A stretch of 64,000 nucleotides of DNA. Source: Lachnospiraceae bacterium. GTDB taxonomy: Bacteria; Bacillota; Clostridia; Lachnospirales; Lachnospiraceae. The notes under the pieces were generated by a model. That model made no database searches and was not told where the DNA came from. It worked only from the letters and a program-made list of their open reading frames with translations. Shown in pieces: positions 30,284 through 39,368 of the stretch (positions are counted from its first letter, which is position 1; each line of letters begins with the position of its first letter). Where the stretch lies: contig JAEELW010000085.1 in the NCBI GenBank assembly GCA_016282915.1, forward strand, positions 1-64,000, read 5' to 3'. A program made the translations under genes and the position numbers.

Positions 30284-30682
30284 ATGGCTGATACATTTGC
30301 ATTAAAAGTGGTCACCCCGGAAAGAGTTTTTTTTGAGGGTGATGTGGAAATGCTGGAATTTAATACCACCGAGGGTGAGATCGGTATTTTTAGGAATCAC
30401 GTACCCATGACCGTGATCGTCGCTCCCGGTGTGATGGTGATGACGCTTCCGGAGGGCGAGAAAAAAGCCGCGCTGCATGCCGGCTTTGTCGAGATCCTGC
30501 AGGACCGTGTGACGGTGCTGGCAGAGCTGATCGAATGGCCGGATGAGATCGATCTGGATCGTGCCGAGAGCGCCGGGCAGCGTGCGAGAGAGCGTATCGC
30601 GGCACGCGGGGACGATGTGGATCTGGATCGTGCCGAAGCAGCGCTCAAGCGTTCCATCGCGAGGATACAGGCGCTGAAATAA
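30284..30682 (+). CDS. atpC: F0F1 ATP synthase subunit epsilon
   Basis: TEGEIGIFRNHVPMTVIVAPG; operon position. Confidence 0.94.
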   Translation: MADTFALKVVTPERVFFEGDVEMLEFNTTEGEIGIFRNHVPMTVIVAPGVMVMTLPEGEKKAALHAGFVEILQDRVTVLAELIEWPDEIDLDRAESAGQRARERIAARGDDVDLDRAEAALKRSIARIQALK

Positions 30683-30822
30683 GCTGCGGCATTCCGCTCA
30701 TATACCCGTGGACCCGGGACGCGGCATACGCGGCAGGGGGAAAGAGCAGCGGGCGTTTCTGCCGGAACCTGACACAGAGTGAAAGTACGACATATAAGTA
30801 AAACTTTATTACTGATCATTTA

Positions 30823-33336
30823 TTGCGGGGGATCTTTCTGATCTCCCTTCTTGTGTTGAGCAGCCTGATGAACCGCGGCAATACCGATATGACGACGGAA
30901 ATGTCGCGGGCCACCATGCCTCTGCTCTGTCTTAGCGTGAACGGAAGAGAATATAATGAGATGCAGCCTTTTACGGAGGAGATGGATATCTGCCGTATGG
31001 ACGCTCATATCACGCCCATCGGTGATGACCGGACCCTGCATTTCGCTTTCGATCTGTACGGGAATTCCATCAGTAAGCTGAGTGTCTGCGTGCGTTCCCT
31101 TCTGGACGGACGACTGATCGAGGAAACCCAGATCTTTGACTATGCCAATGCCGGGGACCGCCTGAGCGGAAATGTCACCCTGCGTGACCTGATAAAGGAA
31201 AAGATCCCTTATTCCCTCTGTGTTCTGGCCCAGTGTGAGGACGGGCGTCTTCTGCGGTATTATACAAGGATTGTGCGGCTGCCGGAGAATACGCTGGAAG
31301 AGATGCTGGATTTTGCCCTGTATTTTCATGAATGTACCTTTGATAAGGTCCGTGCCCACGGCGAGCTTCCCACCTGGCTGGAGAGCAACCGGAAGGGGGA
31401 CAATTCCACCTTTACCCGTGTGGATATCCATTCCAGTGCGGACCAGGTGAGCTGGGGAAGCTTAAATCCCCAAAAAGTCACCAAACCCCGTGCGGTCATC
31501 CGGGACATCGACGGAAACACGGCGCAGATCTGCCTGGATTATCTGATCAGCGTGAAGGAAGGGGAACAGGAGCAGTACTGTTTTGTTCATGAGTTTTACC
31601 GCTGCAGGCGCGGACGGGAGCGCATGCTCCTTCTGGAATACGAACGTACCATGGAAGAGCTGTTTGACGAAGAGCGCGCGGTGATCGCCGGAAACAAGAT
31701 CCAGCTCGGGATGGTCGCGTCTCTGGAAAAAAAGGAGAGCAATGACGGCCATATCCTTGCCTTTGCGAACTGCGGCCGTCTGTACAGCTATGATGCGACG
31801 ACGAACCGTCTGGCCTATGTTTTCGGCTTTTATGATCAGGATATGGAAGACCGGCGCGAGACGGCCCGTAATAACAATATCCGCATTTTCGACGTGGACG
31901 AGACCGGGGATGTATCCTTCTGCGTATGGGGCTATATGAACTGCGGAAATCATGAAGGCAGCATGGGCGTGATCCTGTATCATTACAACAGAACGCTCAA
32001 TACGGTGGAGGAAAAAGTCTTCGTGCCCTTCTACGGCAGCTATGAGCAGCTGAAGCAGGATGTGGAACGGCTCTGTTATGCGGATGAGAATAATATGTAC
32101 CTCTGCATGGACAACGATGTATACCGCATCTCGGTCGAATCCAGAAATACGGCAAAGCTTTCCGGAGATCTTCCGCCGGATGCTCTGGTCACTTCGGAAA
32201 GCCAGCTGATCGCAGCCTGGGGAGACGGGACGGATATCTACGATTCCGATACGATCAATGTTTATGATCTGGGAGGAAGGCGCAAGGGCAGTATCCTTTC
32301 CGAGGGAAGCGAAAAGCTCCTGCCTATCACTTTCTTCGGAGAAGATCTGGTCTATGGCAAGGCCAGGGATGAGGATATCACTACGGATGAGAGCGGGCAT
32401 ACCGTGTTCCCGATGTACAGTATCAGCATCCGGGGCCGCAACGGAAAGACGCTGAAGGAATACAGCAATGACGGCATATTTGTTACGGCGGTGGAAAAAT
32501 CCGAGAATATGATCACCTTGAAACGTGTTCAGAAGAGCGATGAAGGAAAGCTTGTGGAGATCGCCGATGACCAGATCCTGAATAACGGAGAGCAGAAGAT
32601 CGAAAGGAATACGCTGGAGACGGTGGTAACGGAGCGTTTCGAGACGATCACCCAGCTGAAGCTGCGCAGCGAGATCAATACCGAAAGCCTGCAGATCCTC
32701 AATCCGCGCTTTGTGCTTTTCGAGGGAAAGAGAGAGATCCACAAAGAGGAAGAGCAGAAAGAGCAGAGAGTATACGATGTGATCATGCAGGGAAAGCTGT
32801 ACGCGCGTTTGAGCGAGAGTTATAAAGCCATTGAAAAAGCCTTTGAAGGAGGCGGCGCGGTAAGGGATGAAAGAGGGGTGCTGCTGTACCGCCGAACGGC
32901 GCTGCTGACAAAGAACCAGATCATGGCGATCCGCGGCCCGGTGGGAGAGGTCGGAGAAGATAAGCAGGAAGTGCTGGCAGCCTGTCTGAACACCTGGCTT
33001 TCCTATGAGGGCGTGGAATATGACAGTCTGGCACGTCTTTCCCGCGGGGTAACGGCAGGCGGGATCCTGGCGGAAGCGATGCCCGATGCGGAGATCCTGG
33101 ACCTGTCCGGTCTTCCTCTGGATGCGATCCTGTATTATGTGGCTAATGAACGGCCGGTCCTGGTACAGGAAAACGACGGAGGCGGTCTCCTTCTGGTGGG
33201 ATATAACGAACTGAATGTGGTGGTCATGGATCCGACGAAAAAAGAGGCGGTCTACAAGATCGGCCGTGAAGATGCCGCAAAGCGCTTTGGTGAATCCGGA
33301 AACCGTTTCCTCACCTGTCTGCGTCCGGAGGATTGA
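30823..33336 (+). CDS. Uncharacterised membrane-anchored protein, propeller-like middle and C39-peptidase-like C-terminus (start uncertain)
   Basis: Long ORF with hydrophobic N-terminus; C-terminal RPVLVQENDGGGLLLVGYNELNVVVMDPTKKEAVYKI resembles C39-like fold without its catalytic His; TTG start. Confidence 0.6.
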   Translation: MRGIFLISLLVLSSLMNRGNTDMTTEMSRATMPLLCLSVNGREYNEMQPFTEEMDICRMDAHITPIGDDRTLHFAFDLYGNSISKLSVCVRSLLDGRLIEETQIFDYANAGDRLSGNVTLRDLIKEKIPYSLCVLAQCEDGRLLRYYTRIVRLPENTLEEMLDFALYFHECTFDKVRAHGELPTWLESNRKGDNSTFTRVDIHSSADQVSWGSLNPQKVTKPRAVIRDIDGNTAQICLDYLISVKEGEQEQYCFVHEFYRCRRGRERMLLLEYERTMEELFDEERAVIAGNKIQLGMVASLEKKESNDGHILAFANCGRLYSYDATTNRLAYVFGFYDQDMEDRRETARNNNIRIFDVDETGDVSFCVWGYMNCGNHEGSMGVILYHYNRTLNTVEEKVFVPFYGSYEQLKQDVERLCYADENNMYLCMDNDVYRISVESRNTAKLSGDLPPDALVTSESQLIAAWGDGTDIYDSDTINVYDLGGRRKGSILSEGSEKLLPITFFGEDLVYGKARDEDITTDESGHTVFPMYSISIRGRNGKTLKEYSNDGIFVTAVEKSENMITLKRVQKSDEGKLVEIADDQILNNGEQKIERNTLETVVTERFETITQLKLRSEINTESLQILNPRFVLFEGKREIHKEEEQKEQRVYDVIMQGKLYARLSESYKAIEKAFEGGGAVRDERGVLLYRRTALLTKNQIMAIRGPVGEVGEDKQEVLAACLNTWLSYEGVEYDSLARLSRGVTAGGILAEAMPDAEILDLSGLPLDAILYYVANERPVLVQENDGGGLLLVGYNELNVVVMDPTKKEAVYKIGREDAAKRFGESGNRFLTCLRPED

Positions 33337-33337
33337 G

Positions 33338-34387
33338 ATGGGAAAGCTGCGGGAAGCACTGGAAGCATATGCGGCGCGGGGACTGCGTTCCTATCATACG
33401 CCCGGACATAAAGGCAGTCTGGATCCGCTGGATCTGACCGAACTGCCTGGGCTGGACGACCTGCATGCGCCTTCGGGCATACTGAAGGAAGCGCAGGAAC
33501 GCGCGGCAGCGCTGTACGGTGCGGATGCGAGTTTTTATCTGGTAAACGGATCCACGGTCGGGATCCTGACAGCGGTGAGCGCCGTGGTGCCGAAGGGCGG
33601 GAAGCTTCTGATGCAGCGGGAATCCCACCGCTGTGTATATAATGCCGCCATGCTTCGGGAGCTGAAGCTGTCCTTTCTGGAAACGGAGCGGGAGCCGCAG
33701 AGCGCTGCGGGTCTCGGCGTGACGCTTGCGGAAGCGGAAAGGGGCCTGGCAGCCTGTCCGGATGCCGATGCCCTGCTGCTCACTTCACCCAATTACGAAG
33801 GCTTCTCCGCGGAGCTGGAGGAGATTGCCGCGCTGGTGCATGCAAAAGGGATCCCGCTGATCGTGGATGCCGCTCACGGAGCACATTTCGGCTTCAGCCG
33901 CCTTCATCCGAAAAGTGCTCTGCAGTGCGGCGCGGATGTCTGCGTGATGAGCCTGCACAAGACCCTGCCCTCGCCGACGCAGACGGCGATCCTCCATCTG
34001 AAAGGAGAGCGCGTATCCGCGGAGAGCATTCAGGAATGGCTGGCGGTCTATCAGACTACTTCTCCCTCATACCCTTTCATGGCAGCGATGGATGACTGTA
34101 TCGACTTTGTTTCACGGCTGACGGAGAACGACTGGCAGGAATATGAAAAAAAACGCCGGAAACTGTCCGACGTTTTACTTGCGATACCGAATGTACGCCT
34201 TCTGGATGCATTTTCCGAAGCTGACGGCCCGAAACCCGAGCCGGGGAAACTGCTTCTGATGCCTTTGGACGGGCGCAGCACCGAGACACTGGCGCAGGAG
34301 CTGCGCGAGCGCTGCGGCATCGAGCCGGAGCTCGTACTTCCGTCTTATGTACTGCTGATCTCCTCGATCTGTGATGCGCCGTTCTGA
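33338..34387 (+). CDS. Orn/Lys/Arg decarboxylase-family PLP enzyme
   Basis: YHTPGHKGS, DLHAPSGILKEAQERAAALYGA, VDAAHGAHFGF, VMSLHKTLPSPTQTA; ATG 33338 (track extends 5'). Confidence 0.9.
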   Translation: MGKLREALEAYAARGLRSYHTPGHKGSLDPLDLTELPGLDDLHAPSGILKEAQERAAALYGADASFYLVNGSTVGILTAVSAVVPKGGKLLMQRESHRCVYNAAMLRELKLSFLETEREPQSAAGLGVTLAEAERGLAACPDADALLLTSPNYEGFSAELEEIAALVHAKGIPLIVDAAHGAHFGFSRLHPKSALQCGADVCVMSLHKTLPSPTQTAILHLKGERVSAESIQEWLAVYQTTSPSYPFMAAMDDCIDFVSRLTENDWQEYEKKRRKLSDVLLAIPNVRLLDAFSEADGPKPEPGKLLLMPLDGRSTETLAQELRERCGIEPELVLPSYVLLISSICDAPF

Positions 34388-34398
34388 ATATCTGAGGC

Positions 34399-35493
34399 TC
34401 AGTCTGCGAGCCGTTCCAGCTCTTCTTCACCGAGCCGTTCCAGCTTTTCTTCATTGATCCGTCCCAGCCGCGGCCTTGTCCGGAAGAAGAAAGGCAGACG
34501 GAAGCTTTCCGGAGCTTCCTCCGGTTCCAGCTTCGTTCTTCCCAGGGAATAAAGGATATAGGGAAAGACCACCATGGCAAAGCAGGACAGCGCCATGAAG
34601 GTATAGATCTTTGCATGCTGGTCGCTGTAGCGCTGAACCAGATATTCCAGGATGCCGGTGGCAGTCATGCTTGCGGCAAGTCCCAGCCAGAGCAGGATAA
34701 AATACCATTGGAAACCGCGTTTCTTCAGCGCTCGTATGGACCAGCCGATTCCCAGGAGCAGGATGCTCACGCCCGAAAAGATCTGCAGGATGCTGACGAA
34801 CCCGTTGAAAGGAAAATACTCCGGATCGTAGCGCGTGCTGTCCAGGATAAATTCGGATGCGGAAAAGAGCAGCAGGAACATGCAGGCCGTTGCACCGTAT
34901 TCCCTCTTCCGGTCATAGTAGAAATTCGTACAGAGATGCGCGATCAGGATCAGTACAAGGAAGCTGATAAAAAATGTGGCAAAGCGGTACTCGACTTCGC
35001 CGCCGGCACCGGGCACTGCGGAAGCAAAGGGCAGATGCTGCATGGAAGTCGACTCTACGAGGAATTTGCCGCGGCAGTTATAGTTGAAAAGGTCGGTCAG
35101 ATAGAGCAGACCCATGCCCATGGCGGTGGCGGGAGCGAGGGCATCCAGCAGCGCCGGCAGATTTTTGCAGAGCTGCATGAGACGCACCGTCACAGCAGCA
35201 AGGACGATACCGGGGAGAAGTCCCAGCATCGAAAAGGCTGTACTGCTGCGGTCCGCAAGCGCCTCGGACAGGGAAGAGTATTGTTCTATATGCGTATACC
35301 AGTATAGCATACGGGAACTGAACATACCGAAGACCACGGCGAGGGGCAGCCAGAACCAGGTGGCAAGGCGTTTCCCTCCGCCGCCCGCATTGAGCGAGTG
35401 TGCACGGAAAAACCAGGCGGGGATCGTCAGTGCGATGATGATGACGTCCCAGTGGATCTGTCGGTTGTCGATGATGATGGCGATCGGGTTCAT
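34399..35493 (-). CDS. Polytopic membrane protein, Lgt-like
   Basis: Multiple TMs; LLPGIVLAAVTVRL...LDALAPATAMGMGLLYLTDLFNYNCRGKF resembles Lgt layout. Confidence 0.55.
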   Translation of the reverse strand: MNPIAIIIDNRQIHWDVIIIALTIPAWFFRAHSLNAGGGGKRLATWFWLPLAVVFGMFSSRMLYWYTHIEQYSSLSEALADRSSTAFSMLGLLPGIVLAAVTVRLMQLCKNLPALLDALAPATAMGMGLLYLTDLFNYNCRGKFLVESTSMQHLPFASAVPGAGGEVEYRFATFFISFLVLILIAHLCTNFYYDRKREYGATACMFLLLFSASEFILDSTRYDPEYFPFNGFVSILQIFSGVSILLLGIGWSIRALKKRGFQWYFILLWLGLAASMTATGILEYLVQRYSDQHAKIYTFMALSCFAMVVFPYILYSLGRTKLEPEEAPESFRLPFFFRTRPRLGRINEEKLERLGEEELERLAD

Positions 35494-35499
35494 GATGGA

Positions 35500-37251
35500 T
35501 TAACGGTTCTCACTTTCCGGCAATGCCGTTGCAAAATAAATGATATCACTTACCATACGTTCGTTTAGAAAGTCTACCGGATTGAACATCCGGTTCTGTA
35601 TCACGATCTCGGCGGTCTGTCCGCCGTCCATGGCGTAGGCCCTTTCCACACCCATGGCCTGCATGATATTGCGCGAATCCACGATCGTCGCGCTGCCCGT
35701 GCCGTAGCCCGGGTTGATGGTCATGAGCAGGTAATGGCAGCTTCCGCGCTGGCCCAGGGAGCTGCGGGAATAGTGTTCCGTCACTTCGCCGAGCTGGTAC
35801 CAGTCGCCGGCATCATGAACTTTGTAATCTTCCACCAGCACAGGGCCGAAGGCAAGGGAAAAGATGATGTCGTTATCGGCGATGTATTTTTCCGCATCTT
35901 CCTTGGTCTCCAGTTCTCCGGAATAGGTAAAATGCATATTGCCGGAAGCATCCATATGGCAGAGCTCCAGCCGCGAAGGGTTGAAGCGGTAAAGCTGCCG
36001 CCGGTAGGCGGTGATGCCGATGCCGCGGAATTTATAAAAGTCCCCGTTCAGCGCGATCACCGCGTTGGCTTCCGCAGCCAGGGCCGTAGCACTCTTGTGG
36101 ATCGGCGAGCCGTAGGTATCGTCTGCCAGCTTCCGTCTGAGCTGCGAAGGATCAGCGATATAGACATCCGCAAAGCTGCAGTTCTTTCCCATATACAGTT
36201 CCCGCCAGGCGACGGCCACGATGGTCTCATCGGCGTAGTAATTATACTGGCCGTCCAGGATCTTTATATCCTCATGCCAGAAGGGTTCGTCGATCCCCGT
36301 GACACGCGGGTAGGCCGCCAGCAGATCTTTTATCACCTGCGGATCGTCGGTCGTCCCGTATTTATTCTGGTTGGGCGCGGGTACCAGCACCATATCCTCC
36401 GGGATCACATAATGTTTGGGGATATAGGTCAGCTGGCCCAGTACATCCGCGCGCGCGTTGTTTGCGAACATCTCGCCGTCTTCCGAGTAGCCGGAAAAGC
36501 AGAGCAGCAGTTCGTCGTCGGGCAGGATGTACCAGCGTCCGTCGCGGTAGTCCAGGGAGAGCGTCAGCTCCGTGGTAACGTAATAGTCCTCGGCATTGTC
36601 CGTGATCTTCTGTACGCCTTCCGCGTAGATCTCGTCCAACACCTCGGGCCGGTAGTTTTCCTCTTCATCAAATACTTCGCTTTTCGGCCGTTCGTCGATC
36701 ACGACCGGCAGGCGTTCCATGACATATCCTTCGATCAGCGGGGTAAGTGTCGAAAGTTTCAGGCTGGTAAAGGCGATCCGCTGGCTTGCATGGGTCTCTT
36801 CCGTTTTTGCGGGCCCCCGCAGTTCCCAGGAATAGCTGTTCTGCAGTGCCTGATAATACAGTGCGGCGGTTTCGTCCACGCCTTCCGGTGTCGTAAAAAG
36901 CTGCCGGGGCGTAGACAGATCCGCAACGGCTTCCTCCGGATGCCCGCCGGAAAAGCTGTCCAGGAAATGGGTCACGGTCTCCTCCGGGGTACAGGAGGGC
37001 TTAAAGACCAGGGTACCGCGGCTGTCCGCGAGAACGCAGCAGAGCAGCAGTATGCAGAGGAAGAACCCGCTCAGTGTTGACCAGAGGGCTTCCTCACGGC
37101 GGCGGATCTCACCCCAGACCCCGCGCAAAAAAAAGAAGCACAGCAAAATTGCCAGCAGCTTCACCATGCCGGAATGGAGCGCATCCATTTCCTTTATACA
37201 GCGTAACGCTTCATGAAACGCGTAATCGATTGTTTCTAATATCTCACTCAA
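35500..37251 (-). CDS. Membrane-anchored phosphodiester glycosidase (NAGPA)-domain protein, paralog A
   Basis: C-terminal ALNGDFYKFRG...IAFGP/LAFGPVLVE...LLMTINPGYG...MGVERAYAMDGGQTAEIV; TTG start. Confidence 0.82.
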   Translation of the reverse strand: MSEILETIDYAFHEALRCIKEMDALHSGMVKLLAILLCFFFLRGVWGEIRRREEALWSTLSGFFLCILLLCCVLADSRGTLVFKPSCTPEETVTHFLDSFSGGHPEEAVADLSTPRQLFTTPEGVDETAALYYQALQNSYSWELRGPAKTEETHASQRIAFTSLKLSTLTPLIEGYVMERLPVVIDERPKSEVFDEEENYRPEVLDEIYAEGVQKITDNAEDYYVTTELTLSLDYRDGRWYILPDDELLLCFSGYSEDGEMFANNARADVLGQLTYIPKHYVIPEDMVLVPAPNQNKYGTTDDPQVIKDLLAAYPRVTGIDEPFWHEDIKILDGQYNYYADETIVAVAWRELYMGKNCSFADVYIADPSQLRRKLADDTYGSPIHKSATALAAEANAVIALNGDFYKFRGIGITAYRRQLYRFNPSRLELCHMDASGNMHFTYSGELETKEDAEKYIADNDIIFSLAFGPVLVEDYKVHDAGDWYQLGEVTEHYSRSSLGQRGSCHYLLMTINPGYGTGSATIVDSRNIMQAMGVERAYAMDGGQTAEIVIQNRMFNPVDFLNERMVSDIIYFATALPESENR

Positions 37252-37260
37252 TTCGGTTCA

Positions 37261-37333
37261 CATAAATTATGCGGGAATTGCCCTGCGCGGCACAATACTT
37301 ATTGATTTTACCATAATTTATGCGAAGTCTCAA
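37261..37333 (-). promoter_or_regulatory. Minus-strand promoter with paired palindromic operator-like sites
   Basis: Minus strand TTGAGA (37328-37333) - 17 bp - TAAAAT (37305-37310); CATAATTTATGCG at 37312-37324 lies in the spacer and CATAAATTATGCG at 37261-37273 is downstream. Confidence 0.6.
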
Positions 37334-37447
37334 GGGTTTACATAATATTTTTGACCAAAGATTGCCGTTCTGTATTCCGCCGGCCGGGCCGGTATGCGTT
37401 CAGCACGAGGACCGTATCGAGCCGCCGGCGCTTAGCGAGCAGGCAGG

Positions 37448-39211
37448 CTAATCATTCTCGTTCCGCGGCATCGCCGTATCGAAAACGATGATATCGCTCA
37501 CATAGCGCTCCCCGCCGTAGTCAACCTTATTGAACATCTTATTATTGAGCACGATCTCGGCGGTCTGTCCGCCGTCCAGGGCATAGGCGCGTTCACAGCC
37601 CATGGCCTGCATGATGCGGCAGGAATCGGCAATGGTACCGTTGGGCGTGCCGAAACCGAAATTCATGTTCATCAGCAGATAGTGTCCGCGGCCGGTCTGG
37701 CCGATGGAAGAACGCGCGTAGTTCTGCGTCACTTCTCCGAGGGCGTAATTGGGACTGGAATTGTGGATCTCGTAATTTTCCACCAGTACGGGGCCGAATG
37801 CGATGGTAAAGAGGATGTCGTTATCGGCGACGTATTTTTCCGCGGCATCTTTTGTGGGCAGCTCCCCCGCATAGGTAAAGAGCAGGTCGCCGTTACCGTC
37901 CACATGGCAGAATTCCAGTGCACCCGGATTGAAACGGTAGACCTGTCTCTGGTAGGTGGTGAGGCCGACCGTGCGGTATTTGTAGAAATCCCCGTTGATG
38001 GCGACCACGGCGTTGCATTCTGCCGCCATGTTTGTCGCGGTCTTATGGATCGGGGATCCGAAAGTGTCTTCGGACAGCTTGCGGCGGATCTGCGAGGGAT
38101 CCGCAATATAAACTTCCGCAAAAGTGCAGAAACGGTTATAGATCAGCTGTTTCCAGCCGATGACCAGGATCGTGTCGTCGGCGTAGTAGCTGATCCCGTC
38201 GCTCTTGATGTCGATATCCTCATTCCAGAAGGTCTCATTGTTGCCCGTAAGGCGCGGATAGGCTTCCACCAGCGCGCGGATCTCCGCGGGATCATGCGTG
38301 CAGCCGAATTTGTCGCGGTTCGGTTCGGGACCGACCAGCGCTCCCTCGGCGATCTTGTATTGCTTGGGTATAAAAGTCAGATCCTGCAGCACTTCGCTCT
38401 TGGCATTATTCGCAAAATTCGCACCCGGGCTGACCCCGCCGCAGAAGGCCCGGATCAGATCGTCGTTTACGTGCAGATACCAGCGCTTGCCGGAAAAGTC
38501 AAGGCTGAGTTCCGTTTCGATGGTGCCAAGGTAAGGCGCGGGATCCTGCAGGATATGCTCCACACCGTTTCTGTATACCTTATCCAGCGTTTCGGGGAGA
38601 TAATTCTCCTCGCTGTCATAGATCTCATTCTTCTTATGAGTGCTGACGTAATCCTCCAGATCATCCATGACATAAAGATAGATCGGGCCCGGCAGTTCCG
38701 AAAGCTTCAGATAGGAAAAGCTCACTTTCTGCGTGGCATGGCCTTTATCGATCTCGGCCGGACCGAGCAGCTGATAGGAATAGCTGTTCTTCAGCGCATC
38801 ATAGTACAGCATCCCGGTATCGTCGGTGTCTGAGGGGATATAGAGCAGCTGCTGGTTTTCGCCCAGATCACGGACGGCAGCTTTGGTATCTCCGGCGATG
38901 AAGCTGTCAAAGAAATGACTCACCGTATCCTCCGGCTTTGCGGAGGGTTCAAAGACCAGGATGCCGGCCTGGTTTGCAACGATACAGCAGAAAAGCAGAA
39001 GGCATACAAAAAACGCGCTCAGGGCGGACCAGAGCAGCTCGGCCCGGCGCTCCGACAATTCACGGAAAGAGCGGAAGACCAGCAGTATGAAAAGTACGAC
39101 AACACCCGCTACCAGAAGGATATGGAGATAGTCCATCTGCTTTATGGTGTTCCCTGTTTCCCTGAGGCAGTGTTCGATTGTCTGGAAAAAATCCGTCAAC
39201 ATGGAGAACAT
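37448..39211 (-). CDS. Membrane-anchored phosphodiester glycosidase (NAGPA)-domain protein, paralog B
   Basis: Colinear with paralog A (NGDFYKYRTVGLTTYQRQVYRFNPGALEFCHVD; MGCERAYALDGGQTAEIVL); start codon ambiguous (39244/39211/39202). Confidence 0.82.
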   Translation of the reverse strand: MFSMLTDFFQTIEHCLRETGNTIKQMDYLHILLVAGVVVLFILLVFRSFRELSERRAELLWSALSAFFVCLLLFCCIVANQAGILVFEPSAKPEDTVSHFFDSFIAGDTKAAVRDLGENQQLLYIPSDTDDTGMLYYDALKNSYSYQLLGPAEIDKGHATQKVSFSYLKLSELPGPIYLYVMDDLEDYVSTHKKNEIYDSEENYLPETLDKVYRNGVEHILQDPAPYLGTIETELSLDFSGKRWYLHVNDDLIRAFCGGVSPGANFANNAKSEVLQDLTFIPKQYKIAEGALVGPEPNRDKFGCTHDPAEIRALVEAYPRLTGNNETFWNEDIDIKSDGISYYADDTILVIGWKQLIYNRFCTFAEVYIADPSQIRRKLSEDTFGSPIHKTATNMAAECNAVVAINGDFYKYRTVGLTTYQRQVYRFNPGALEFCHVDGNGDLLFTYAGELPTKDAAEKYVADNDILFTIAFGPVLVENYEIHNSSPNYALGEVTQNYARSSIGQTGRGHYLLMNMNFGFGTPNGTIADSCRIMQAMGCERAYALDGGQTAEIVLNNKMFNKVDYGGERYVSDIIVFDTAMPRNEND

Positions 39212-39368
39212 TTTATCACATCTGCATAATGATGTTAAGGTCAAATTTTATTTCTTTATGATACATACGGGTTCCTTCGGCCGGCTCATGGGCTTTTGAC
39301 ACCGGCATCATATATTTATGGTACTTTTTTTTGATTTATGGTAGAATATACAGGTTAGGGTCGGGAGG

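Noticed and set aside
39335-39355. Shared TATGGTAGAATATAC sequence at ~39340 and ~62432 as a regulon signature
   Set aside because: Two AT-rich copies near -10 regions can be explained as ordinary promoter similarity; a genome-wide count would be needed
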